From Seongchinamella sediminis (GTDB lineage: Bacteria; Pseudomonadota; Gammaproteobacteria; Pseudomonadales; Halieaceae): a stretch of DNA of 64,000 nt. The first letter of the stretch is position 1. Each line of letters begins with the position of its first letter. The DNA lies in assembly GCF_003457605.1 (NCBI RefSeq), contig NZ_QRAN01000015.1, positions 1 through 64,000 on the forward strand, written 5' to 3'. The position numbers and the translations under genes were made by a program. Under the pieces are notes generated by a model. The model did not search any database. It was not told the DNA's origin and saw only the letters and a list, made by a program, of their open reading frames with translations. Of the stretch, positions 1 to 7,398 are shown in pieces.

Positions 1-10
1 TCTTCAGTTC
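1..10 (-). rRNA. 5' end of 16S rRNA gene (partial, runs off window)
   Basis: Read on the minus strand, the window edge ends in GAACTGAAGA. This is the usual first ten bases of gammaproteobacterial 16S rRNA and would continue into GTTTGATC outside the window. The preceding sequence has the expected leader elements (boxA-like motif, GTGTGGGCACTTG motif, tandem strong promoters). An rRNA operon directly downstream of tyrS is also the arrangement in Pseudomonas. Only about ten bases are visible, so the call rests on this edge match plus the leader. Confidence 0.8.
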
Positions 11-273
11 AATCTTTTACCTCTGCCACCAGGGACAAGAGGAGATGTTTACGCGGTTAACCCCGCTTCAACATCCAAAATCTCGGCTCAGACACAATTC
101 GAAATCAATGTTCCATAAAACCATGAATCAATGGTCACTTGTTGTGTCTGAATAGTCGTGATCAACTATCCCAACAAGTGCCCACACATCTGTCTTCGTC
201 TTCTTGTTAAGCAACACCCGAACCGCCAGGGTTTCGGGTTAGGCGCTGAAGTCTCCCTCAAGCGCGGAGGCGT
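11..273 (-). promoter_or_regulatory. rRNA operon leader with boxA-like antitermination site
   Basis: This minus-strand stretch between the P2 promoter and the 16S start holds no gene. At 203-214 the minus strand reads TTGCTTAACAAG, close to the boxA core (TGCTCTTTAACA) bound by NusB/NusE. It is followed by GTGTGGGCACTTG (about 174-186), a motif common in gammaproteobacterial 16S leaders. The stretch is inferred to carry the antitermination and RNase III processing signals of the operon. Confidence 0.65.
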
Positions 274-301
274 ATTATACAGCCGGGCCTCTTGTTGGCA
301 A
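274..301 (-). promoter_or_regulatory. rrn promoter P2
   Basis: On the minus strand a -35 box TTGCCA (296-301) and a perfect -10 box TATAAT (274-279) are separated by 16 bp. An A/T-rich tract just upstream (301-321) looks like an UP element. The sequence downstream of the -10 is GC-rich, as in ppGpp-responsive rRNA promoters. Confidence 0.75.
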
Positions 302-399
302 CAAACTTTTACAAAAAATTTGCCCCGATCCGGCTTCGATGCTCTCCAACCTTTGCCTCCTAAGCTGTTGAAAGCTTTCGGGTTTTCAGGTTGGCCCCA

Positions 400-418
400 G
401 CAGTGTCTTGGACACTGC
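400..418 (-). other. 8-bp hairpin between the two rrn promoters
   Basis: GCAGTGTC (400-407) and GACACTGC (411-418) are perfect inverted repeats around a 3-nt loop. They would be transcribed only from the upstream promoter P1, about 20 nt after its -10. The role is unknown; it could be a pause site or a protein-binding site. Confidence 0.55.
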
Positions 419-437
419 CCTCATCGAAGGGACGCGA

Positions 438-466
438 ACTATACGCAGCGGCAATCAGCGGCGCAA
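438..466 (-). promoter_or_regulatory. rrn promoter P1
   Basis: On the minus strand a -35 box TTGCGC (461-466) and a -10 box TATAGT (438-443) are 17 bp apart. A/T-rich sequence upstream (471-505) could be an UP element. It lies about 165 bp upstream of P2, giving the classic tandem P1/P2 layout of rRNA operons. Confidence 0.65.
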
Positions 467-545
467 GCCCTTTTTCAAAAATAATCCCAAATGCCAAATT
501 TTGCCAGTTTCGGCGCTCGTTTTTTGCTCACCAGGGGCTCAGATA

Positions 546-563
546 ACCGGGCGCCAGGCCCGG
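546..563 (-). terminator. Hairpin after tyrS, possible terminator
   Basis: Just past the tyrS stop the minus strand can fold CCGGGC/GCCCGG around a CTGGC loop (547-563), followed by TTATCT. The stem is strong but the T tract is poor, so intrinsic termination is only a possibility. Confidence 0.35.
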
Positions 564-586
564 CTTCCGCCACCCTTACCGGCAGG

Positions 587-1882
587 CTAACGGATCTCGA
601 ACAGGTGGTACTTCTTTTTGCCCAGCTTGACCAGGTAGTAGCGGCCGTAAAGGGCGACTGACGGGTCGAAACAACCCGGCACGTCGGCGTTGGCATCCCA
701 GCCCACCGGCTGAGCGTTGATCGTTACCGCACTGCGACCCAGAGCATCCTTGACCTGCTTTCCGGATGCAGCCATACCGGCCTCGGTAAGCAACTGGGTC
801 AGGGTCTCCGGGAATGCGTCGCGGGACAGGCCGCTCGCCGGCAGCCCGTCCTGGCGCAACTGGGCCAGGTCGCCCTCTGCCAGGCTCTCGATCGAGCCGC
901 TGAATAGCGACTCGGTGATGCGCTCCGCTGCAGCCAGGCCTTCCTCACCGTGCACCAGCCGGGTAGCCTCCCTCGCCAGTACCCCCTGAGCCTCGGGACG
1001 GCCCTGGCGCTCACCATCGGCGCGCTCGAGTTCGTCGATCTCTGCCACATCGAGAAAAGTGAAGTATTTGAGAAAGCGATACACATCAGCATCAGCACAG
1101 CCCAGCCAGAACTGGTAGAAGGCGTAAGGGGAGGTCTTGCTGGCGTCCAGCCAGACGGTGCCGGATTCGGTCTTGCCGAACTTGGTGCCATCCGCCTTGG
1201 TGATCAGCGGCACCGTCAGTCCGTAGACCTGCTTGCTGTTCATGCGCCGGGTCAGATCGATACCGGCGGTGATATTGCCGAACTGGTCGGAACCACCTAT
1301 CTGCAGACTGCAGTCGTAGCGGCGATTAAGCTCGGCAAAATCCAGGGACTGGAGGATGGAGTAGGTAAACTCGGTAAACGAGATGCCGCTCCCCTCGCGC
1401 TCGATGCGCTGCTTTACCGACTCCTTCTGGATCATTGCGTTAATGGAAAAGTGCTTGCCCACGTCGCGGAGAAACGTCAGCACATCCATGCCGGCGGTCC
1501 AGTCCAGGTTATTCACCACCTCGGCGGAAGCCTCACCGCAGTCGAAGTCAATGAAGGCAGAGACCTGGCTCTTGATTTTTTCCACCCAGCCGGCGACCAC
1601 ATCTGGCGTATTGAGCTGGCGCTCCTGGGCCTTGAAACTGGGATCACCAATCAGCCCGGTGGCGCCGCCAACCAGGGCCAGCGGCTTGTGCCCCGCCTGC
1701 TGGAAGCGACGCAACATCAGCAGCGGAACCAGGTGGCCGATGTGCAGGCTGTCTGCGGTGGGGTCAAAGCCGCAATAGAGCGCCCGGGAGCCGCGGTCCA
1801 GCCATCCGGGAAGTTCATCCTCACCGGCAATCTGGAATATCAGCCCGCGGGCGCGTAGGTCTGCTAGTAGGGCGCTACTCAT
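587..1882 (-). CDS. tyrS: Tyrosine--tRNA ligase
   Basis: Charges tRNA-Tyr in the cytosol. The 431-residue product follows the E. coli-type TyrS closely throughout. The class I HIGH signature is at about residues 47-50, the KMSKS equivalent is KFGKT (in [11 protein letters not shown]), and an S4 RNA-binding domain sits at the C-terminus, ending [13 protein letters not shown]. The ATG at 1882 was chosen because it gives the family N-terminus ([14 protein letters not shown]) and has a GGTGGAA Shine-Dalgarno-like sequence upstream; an in-frame TTG at 1915 would add 11 residues. It is divergent from the M23 peptidase gene and lies just upstream of the rRNA operon, as in Pseudomonas. Confidence 0.97.
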   Translation of the reverse strand: MSSALLADLRARGLIFQIAGEDELPGWLDRGSRALYCGFDPTADSLHIGHLVPLLMLRRFQQAGHKPLALVGGATGLIGDPSFKAQERQLNTPDVVAGWVEKIKSQVSAFIDFDCGEASAEVVNNLDWTAGMDVLTFLRDVGKHFSINAMIQKESVKQRIEREGSGISFTEFTYSILQSLDFAELNRRYDCSLQIGGSDQFGNITAGIDLTRRMNSKQVYGLTVPLITKADGTKFGKTESGTVWLDASKTSPYAFYQFWLGCADADVYRFLKYFTFLDVAEIDELERADGERQGRPEAQGVLAREATRLVHGEEGLAAAERITESLFSGSIESLAEGDLAQLRQDGLPASGLSRDAFPETLTQLLTEAGMAASGKQVKDALGRSAVTINAQPVGWDANADVPGCFDPSVALYGRYYLVKLGKKKYHLFEIR

Positions 1883-2036
1883 GGCTTGTTCCACCGTCAC
1901 TACCGAGTTGGTCAAAAAAGGGGCGCCAACGATACAACACCGCTTCCCAAATGCAAGCTTCCGCCACTTCTTGCCTATGGATGTTGCTGATTATTTTATA
2001 TACTGGCGCCACGTTTACAGGAGCTGAATACCGGAT

Positions 2037-3446
2037 ATGGGCGCAGGGAATCGACCGCGGGGGGCTACCGCGATCCGCACCGAGCAATCATCGCTTGCCA
2101 CACTGCAACTGCCACAGTTGCGACTGCGGCGCGGCCAACTGATGGCTGCGGCCGCCGTGGCTGGCTGCCTCGCTATCGCCTTTGGCTTGAGCAGCGGCGA
2201 CAACACGCAACCCGAAGCGCCTCAACCAGTAAAACCGGCAGTTTTGGCCGACAGCATTGCACCCGCCCCGGAACCGCCGGTGGCCCCCATTGCCGCGGCC
2301 CCGGAACCGCCGCCAGAGCTGCCCTGGAACGAACAGGTAGTGCGCAGCGGAGACAACCTCTCGCTGATCTTCAAACGGGCCGGCTACAACGACCGCCATG
2401 TACACCGCGTGGTTACCGAATCCGAGCACGGCGATGGCCTGGCACACATCTACCCGGGCCAGACCATCGCTTTCCAGAGCGATGACCAGGGTGAGCTGGT
2501 GGCCGTTCGCCACGTCAAAGACAAACTGGAAACCGTGGACTACATGCTCGCCGACGGCAGCTTCAGCAGCCAGCTGCTGACCCGCGAACCCGAACTGCGG
2601 GAATCTTCCGCCACCGGGGTCATCACCTCGTCGCTGTTCATGGCCGGCCAGGAGGCCGGCCTGTCTCATACCACGATCATGGACATGGCCAACATCTTCG
2701 GTGGCGTCATCGATTTTGTGGGCGATCCCCGCAAGGGTGACACCATGCACCTGATGTTCGAGGAGCTGTACCTGGACGGCGAGAAATTCGCCGATGGTGA
2801 AATCATCGCCGCCTCCTACAACAACCAGGGCAAGACCTTTACCGCCTATCGCTATACCGACAGCAATGGCGAAACCGGCTACTACAATGAGGACGGCGTG
2901 AGCATGCGCAAAGCCTTCCTGCTTGCCCCGGTGGACTTCACCCGCATCAGCTCCAATTTCAACCCGCGCCGGATCCACCCCATTTACAAAACCGCCCGCC
3001 CCCATCGCGGTACCGACTATGCCGCACCTACCGGCACCCCGGTCTACGCCGCCGGGGACGGCCGGGTCATCAAGGCGGGCTACAGCAGGGCCAACGGCAA
3101 CTATGTGTTTATCCAGCATGGCGAGCAGTTCGTTACCAGGTACCTGCACCTGCACAAACGGCGGGTCAAGCAGGGGCAGCGGGTAGCACAGAGCCAGGTG
3201 ATTGGCACCGTCGGCTCCACCGGGGCGGCCACCGGGCCGCATCTGCACTATGAATTCCTGATGAACGGCGTTCATCGCAATCCCCGCACCATTCACAAGC
3301 AACTGCCCAAGGCAAAGTCCCTGGCGGCCTCGGAACTGCCGCGCTTCCGCCAGGCCATCGCCGGCGTATCGGCGCAGCTGGCCGCCCTGCAGCAGGAAAC
3401 CGACACCCGGCTGGCTCTGGCCGATGCCGGCGAGGACCGGGGCTAG
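2037..3446 (+). CDS. M23 family peptidoglycan endopeptidase (MepM-like)
   Basis: Predicted periplasmic, membrane-anchored murein DD-endopeptidase that cuts cross-links during cell-wall growth. Of 469 residues, about 35-55 form one hydrophobic segment (MAAAAVAGCLAIAFGL), followed by a Pro/Ala-rich linker. Next comes an OapA/LysM-like region (about 100-180, starting VVRSGDNLSLIFKRAGY). The C-terminal LytM domain has the zinc-site motifs HRGTDYAAPTGTPVYA, a following HLH and GPHLHYEF. Length and order match E. coli MepM (about 440 aa). Its stop is 2 nt before the anmK start, so the two are probably co-transcribed. A bactofilin, often a partner of such peptidases, is encoded nearby. Confidence 0.9.
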   Translation: MGAGNRPRGATAIRTEQSSLATLQLPQLRLRRGQLMAAAAVAGCLAIAFGLSSGDNTQPEAPQPVKPAVLADSIAPAPEPPVAPIAAAPEPPPELPWNEQVVRSGDNLSLIFKRAGYNDRHVHRVVTESEHGDGLAHIYPGQTIAFQSDDQGELVAVRHVKDKLETVDYMLADGSFSSQLLTREPELRESSATGVITSSLFMAGQEAGLSHTTIMDMANIFGGVIDFVGDPRKGDTMHLMFEELYLDGEKFADGEIIAASYNNQGKTFTAYRYTDSNGETGYYNEDGVSMRKAFLLAPVDFTRISSNFNPRRIHPIYKTARPHRGTDYAAPTGTPVYAAGDGRVIKAGYSRANGNYVFIQHGEQFVTRYLHLHKRRVKQGQRVAQSQVIGTVGSTGAATGPHLHYEFLMNGVHRNPRTIHKQLPKAKSLAASELPRFRQAIAGVSAQLAALQQETDTRLALADAGEDRG

Positions 3447-3448
3447 CC

Positions 3449-4576
3449 TTGCCAGCACAGCTGTTTATCGGCCTGATGTCAGGCACCAGCGTCGATGGGC
3501 TCGATTGCGCCCTGATTGCAATCGACGACGGCAAGGTGCAGCTGCTGCAGACCCTGCAGCAGGACATTCCAGCGGAAGTCCGCAAACAGGTCGCCACCCT
3601 CAGTCACAGCGGCCCCGGCGAGATCGAACAGCTGGGCCCCCTGGACCGCAGACTGGGCTACCTGTTCGGTTCCGCCGTGCTGGCCCTGCTGGAGGCTGCG
3701 GATAAATCAGCGGCGGACATCTCCGCCATTGGCAGCCACGGCCAGACCATTCGCCACCGCCCGCGCTCCGGCGGCCACAGCGGCCTGGAGAGCTTCAGCC
3801 TGCAAATCGGCGACCCCAATACCATCGCCGAAACCACCGGCATAACCACGGTGGCCGATTTCCGCCGGCGGGATATTGCCGCCGGCGGTGAGGGTGCACC
3901 GCTGGCGCCGGCGTTTCACCTGGGGGCCTTTGGTGCAGATGGCGTAAACCGGGCGGTGATCAACATCGGCGGCATCGCCAACGTCAGCCTGCTGGCGGGC
4001 AACGCCCTCGTGGCCGGCTTTGACACCGGGCCGGGGAATACCCTGCTGGATCACTGGATAGCGCGGCAGCAGCAACTGCCCTACGACCGGGATGGCAACT
4101 GGGCGGCCAGCGGTGAACTCATTCCCGACCTGCTGGCACGGTTGCTGTCGCACCCCTACCTGCAATTGCGTGGCCCGCGCAGCACCGGCAAGGAAGCCTT
4201 TAACCTGCCCTGGCTGTATGACCTGCTATCCGGGCTCCCGGACCATCGTCCGGAGGATGTCCAGGCCACCCTGGCCCAGTTCACCGCCCAGACCATCGCC
4301 AGTGCGGTCGAACACGCCGGGCTGGACGTGAGCGAAGCTTATGTGTGCGGCGGCGGCGCACACAACACGGATCTCATGGCGCGCCTCGACCGGGCCCTGC
4401 CCGGCTGCAAGCTGGCAACAACTGCCGCGCTGGGCATAGACCCGGACTGGGTGGAAGCGGCGACCTTTGGCTGGCTTGCCTGGCGTACCCTGGCGGGCCT
4501 GCCCGGTAACGCCCCGGCGGTCACCGGGGCCGCGCAGGCCAGGGTGCTGGGGGCAATTTATCCCGGCGGCAGTTAA
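3449..4576 (+). CDS. anmK: Anhydro-N-acetylmuramic acid kinase
   Basis: Phosphorylates and opens 1,6-anhydro-MurNAc released from peptidoglycan to MurNAc-6-phosphate in wall recycling. The 375 residues start with the family signature GLMSGTSVDGLDCALI and contain VADFRRRDIAAGGEGAPLAP and INIGGIANVS, which are typical of AnmK ATP and sugar sites. The start is TTG, placed 2 nt after the M23 peptidase stop; no better start fits the family N-terminus. The murU-amgK pair at 56067-57778 belongs to a different MurNAc recycling branch, so this genome appears to carry both. Confidence 0.95.
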   Translation: MPAQLFIGLMSGTSVDGLDCALIAIDDGKVQLLQTLQQDIPAEVRKQVATLSHSGPGEIEQLGPLDRRLGYLFGSAVLALLEAADKSAADISAIGSHGQTIRHRPRSGGHSGLESFSLQIGDPNTIAETTGITTVADFRRRDIAAGGEGAPLAPAFHLGAFGADGVNRAVINIGGIANVSLLAGNALVAGFDTGPGNTLLDHWIARQQQLPYDRDGNWAASGELIPDLLARLLSHPYLQLRGPRSTGKEAFNLPWLYDLLSGLPDHRPEDVQATLAQFTAQTIASAVEHAGLDVSEAYVCGGGAHNTDLMARLDRALPGCKLATTAALGIDPDWVEAATFGWLAWRTLAGLPGNAPAVTGAAQARVLGAIYPGGS

Positions 4577-4606
4577 TCACCCGCTGCCGCGCGCGAGCCG
4601 GGGATT

Positions 4607-4960
4607 CTAGATCGAAAACGAGGCGCCGCAACCGCAGGTGGTCGTGGCGTTGGGATTATTGATGACGAAGCGGGAGCCCTCGAGCCCCTCGGTGTAGTCG
4701 ACCTCTGACCCCACCAGATACTGAAAACTCATCGGATCCACCAGCAGGGCGACACCGCCCTGCTCGATGACGGTGTCATCCTCGGCAGTTTCCTCATCAA
4801 AACTGAAACCATACTGGAAGCCCGAACAGCCGCCGCCGGTGATATACACCCGCAGTTTCAGCTCACTGTTCTCTTCCTCGGACACCAGCTCCTGCACCTT
4901 GCGCACGGCATTGGCGGTAAGGTTGATACTGCTTGGATTGAAAGCTTCAGCTACAGACAT
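4607..4960 (-). CDS. erpA: Iron-sulfur cluster insertion protein ErpA
   Basis: A-type carrier that delivers Fe-S clusters to apoproteins, including isoprenoid-pathway enzymes. The 117 residues have the three conserved cysteines of the IscA/ErpA fold: one in [11 protein letters not shown] and two in [11 protein letters not shown] at the C-terminus. Length and the [15 protein letters not shown]-terminus fit ErpA rather than IscA. It is convergent with anmK and downstream of the bactofilin gene, with its own promoter (5010-5038) that carries an IscR-like site. Confidence 0.93.
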   Translation of the reverse strand: MSVAEAFNPSSINLTANAVRKVQELVSEEENSELKLRVYITGGGCSGFQYGFSFDEETAEDDTVIEQGGVALLVDPMSFQYLVGSEVDYTEGLEGSRFVINNPNATTTCGCGASFSI

Positions 4961-5009
4961 GATCGACTCTCGGCCCGGTCACGGGCCGTCAGGTATTTCA
5001 GACCGGACT

Positions 5010-5042
5010 ATTATCGTAAATCCGACTAATTTGGTCAACTTT
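5010..5042 (-). promoter_or_regulatory. erpA promoter with IscR-type-1-like operator
   Basis: On the minus strand -35 TTGACC (5033-5038) and -10 GATAAT (5010-5015) have a 17-bp spacer. The sequence AGTTGACCAAATTAGTCGG, covering the -35 and spacer, closely resembles the IscR type 1 site of the E. coli isc promoter as I remember it. The TGA stop of the upstream bactofilin gene lies inside the -35 box. Repression of erpA by cluster-loaded IscR is known in E. coli; here it is inferred. Confidence 0.65.
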
Positions 5043-5502
5043 TAACCGAGGCGGCTTTACCCGGGGCCGGCTGCTTGCCTGCGCTGGCTTCCGTCACCTC
5101 TACAGTCGGGTCCTGGGACTTCTCCCGCTTCCCCTCCCCGCTATTGATGTGGGTGAGACTGCCATTGACCTCGGAACCGGCGGCCATCTCCAGCAGGGTG
5201 TAGTGGACGTTGCCATGAACACAGCCCTTGGCCGCAAGCTCCAGGTGTTTACTGGAGAAAACATCGCCCTCGACCACTCCGTTTACCACCACCGACGGTG
5301 CACGAATTTCCCCCTGCACCCGCCCCTTGTCGATTATCCGCACCAGCGCGTCCTTGCCTTCCTCGGCCAGGATATTGCCCTGCACGACCCCTTCGATGTC
5401 CAGACTGCCACTGAAGTGAATATCACCGACAACCGTCGTTTCCCGGGCCACCAGCGTGGTGTTGGCACCGGCGCCAAACCTGGATTTCTTATTTCCCAAC
5501 AT
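5035..5502 (-). CDS. Bactofilin (polymer-forming cytoskeletal protein)
   Basis: Bactofilins assemble nucleotide-independent filaments at the inner membrane and organise cell-wall enzymes. The 155-residue protein has the characteristic right-handed beta-helix repeats at about 20-120 (TTVVGDIHFSGSLDIEG, VVQGNILAEE, VQGEIRAPSVVVNGVVEGDV, VHGNVHYTLLEM). Short unstructured tails flank them, the C-terminal one rich in Lys, Glu, Ala and Pro. It overlaps the 3' end of the DUF6776 gene by 14 nt, which suggests translational coupling. Proximity to an M23 peptidase matches the usual bactofilin context. Confidence 0.9.
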   Translation of the reverse strand: MLGNKKSRFGAGANTTLVARETTVVGDIHFSGSLDIEGVVQGNILAEEGKDALVRIIDKGRVQGEIRAPSVVVNGVVEGDVFSSKHLELAAKGCVHGNVHYTLLEMAAGSEVNGSLTHINSGEGKREKSQDPTVEVTEASAGKQPAPGKAASVKS

Positions 5503-6235
5503 GGGTGAACCTCTCGTTTACCTGCCAGGGAAACTCCTCCCTGACCTCCATCCTGCGTGGCGAGCTGGCCGTTGCCACCAGTCGCACGCTCCCGGGCTGA
5601 AAACCCTGCGGCAGAACCAGCGTCCCCTCGATCGACTGGAAATAACGAAACCGCAAGGTTATCGCCGGCCCCTCCAGATCATCGCTAAGCTCCGCCAGCG
5701 AATAGCTTAACTGCTGTTCGTCGCGCACACCAAGCAACTCTGCACTTAACTCGCCTTTTAACAGCGCATGCTTGCTCGCCTCCTGCTGGGCCACTATACG
5801 GAAGGAATACCGGTCCGGCTGGTCCGTGGCCACCAGCTCCAGCGGGCGCAGGCTAAGGCCCTGGGCAATCTCTCCGGGGGCCATCAGGCTGCGGTAGAAC
5901 TGCAGGCCTTCCTCGAGCCCCGATATCTCCTCTTTTTGCTCGGCGATTTCCCGCCGCACCAGTTCCAGGGCCTGTTCGCTGACCTGGTTCCGCGTGCGCA
6001 CAACCTCCAGCTCATGGGTGAGTGCAGCGACCTCTGACTGCAGCCGCGGGACCTGCGTCTTCATGGCCCGGTACAGCTCGGGGCTAAGCCCCATACCGCT
6101 GTATGCCGCCCGCTCTCCCAGGTAAAACGCAAGCGCCAGCAGGGCTGCAATGACCAGCCCTGCCAATGCCAGTCGCTGGCGTCGCAGACCTTGCAGCTCA
6201 CGGCTGCCGAGGTGGCGCTTGCGGGTAAAAGGCAC
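5489..6235 (-). CDS. DUF6776-like membrane-anchored coiled-coil protein
   Basis: Function unknown. The 248-residue protein has a basic N-terminus, one transmembrane helix (about residues 23-42, LALAGLVIAALLALAFYLGE), a coiled coil (about 60-115, rich in Leu, Glu, Gln and Arg) and a C-terminal beta-rich region (about 125-248), presumably periplasmic. It matches the conserved hypothetical found between argC and the bactofilin in Pseudomonas. It sits 8 nt after the argC stop and overlaps the bactofilin start by 14 nt, suggesting a shared envelope role with the bactofilin. The family name is from memory. Confidence 0.75.
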   Translation of the reverse strand: MPFTRKRHLGSRELQGLRRQRLALAGLVIAALLALAFYLGERAAYSGMGLSPELYRAMKTQVPRLQSEVAALTHELEVVRTRNQVSEQALELVRREIAEQKEEISGLEEGLQFYRSLMAPGEIAQGLSLRPLELVATDQPDRYSFRIVAQQEASKHALLKGELSAELLGVRDEQQLSYSLAELSDDLEGPAITLRFRYFQSIEGTLVLPQGFQPGSVRLVATASSPRRMEVREEFPWQVNERFTHVGK

Positions 6236-6243
6236 CCGGGGCC

Positions 6244-7275
6244 TCAGGGCAGCAGGCCCACCTGCCTGAGCCCCTGGTCTTCGGGCAGGCCAAGCATGAT
6301 GTTCATGTTCTGCACCGCCTGCCCGGAGGCACCTTTCACCAGGTTGTCGATGGCCGACATCACCACCGCAGTATCGCGGCCCTGGGGAACCTGCAGGCCT
6401 ATCTGGCAGCGATTGGCGCCCTTGACCGCACGGGTCTGGGGGACCATGCCCGCCGGCAGCACGTCAACAAAGGGGGCGTCGGCGTACCACTCCTCGTAAA
6501 GCGCCTGCAGGTCCACACTCATGTCCAGCAGCCGGGCAAACAGGGTGGAGTGGATACCGCGGACCATCGGCAGCAGGTGGGGCACAAAGGTGAGCTGCAC
6601 CGGACTGCCGGCCACTGCGGACATACAGGCCTCGATCTCCGGCAGGTGGCGGTGGCCGGCCACGCCATAGGCCTTGAAACTCTCAGCCACTTCACACAGG
6701 AGCAGGTCAACCTTGGCCTGCCTGCCGGCACCGCTGGCGCCGGAGGCGGCACTGGCGATCAGGTGCTGGGTATCCACCAGCCCGCGCGCCAGCAGGGGTA
6801 TCATGGCCAGCTGCACGGCGGTGGGATAGCAGCCCGGACAGGCGACCAGCCTGGCGCTGGAGATCTGCTCCCGATTGAGCTCGGGCAAGCCGTAGACCGC
6901 CTGCGGCAACAGCTCGGGGCTGGCATGGGGCTCGCCATACCAGCGCGACCACAACTCGGGGTCCTGAATTCGGTAGTCTGCAGACAGGTCAATGATCCGG
7001 GCGCCCGCCGCGAGCAGCTCGGGCACCATATTCATCGCCACGTTGTGGGGCGTGGCGAAAAACACTACATCGCAGGCCGCCAGCTGCCCGACATCCGGCT
7101 CAGTGAAGGCCAGCTCGTAGTGACGGCGAAGATTGGGGTAAAGTTCGTCGAGCCGGCGGCCGCTTTCAGCACGGGAGGTGATTGCCACCACCTCGGCTTC
7201 TTCATGCAGCGCCAGCAAACGCAGCAGTTCGACGCCGGTGTAGCCGGTGCCCCCAACAATACCAATCCTGATCAT
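6244..7275 (-). CDS. argC: N-acetyl-gamma-glutamyl-phosphate reductase
   Basis: NADPH-dependent third step of arginine synthesis. The 343-residue protein begins [20 protein letters not shown] (Rossmann nucleotide site) and has the catalytic cysteine in [12 protein letters not shown]; a histidine-containing [10 protein letters not shown] segment follows. ATG at 7275 is preferred because AGGTGAGG lies immediately upstream; a GTG five codons earlier is possible. First gene of a likely operon argC-DUF6776-bactofilin-erpA, divergent from the ClC gene. Confidence 0.96.
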   Translation of the reverse strand: MIRIGIVGGTGYTGVELLRLLALHEEAEVVAITSRAESGRRLDELYPNLRRHYELAFTEPDVGQLAACDVVFFATPHNVAMNMVPELLAAGARIIDLSADYRIQDPELWSRWYGEPHASPELLPQAVYGLPELNREQISSARLVACPGCYPTAVQLAMIPLLARGLVDTQHLIASAASGASGAGRQAKVDLLLCEVAESFKAYGVAGHRHLPEIEACMSAVAGSPVQLTFVPHLLPMVRGIHSTLFARLLDMSVDLQALYEEWYADAPFVDVLPAGMVPQTRAVKGANRCQIGLQVPQGRDTAVVMSAIDNLVKGASGQAVQNMNIMLGLPEDQGLRQVGLLP

Positions 7276-7398
7276 AACCTCACCTGTCACTCATTTTTCG
7301 GCCCCGCACCGATTGGCGCGGGAAACCGCTTAGTATAAAAGCAATAGCGGCGCAAATAACTGGTAATATTGTGTTTTTGACTCGGAACCAGCCACTTC

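Noticed and set aside
2088-3458. Long open frame on the minus strand opposite the M23 peptidase
   Set aside because: Mirror of a strong plus-strand gene in GC-rich DNA; no recognisable domain, composition is typical of antisense frames.
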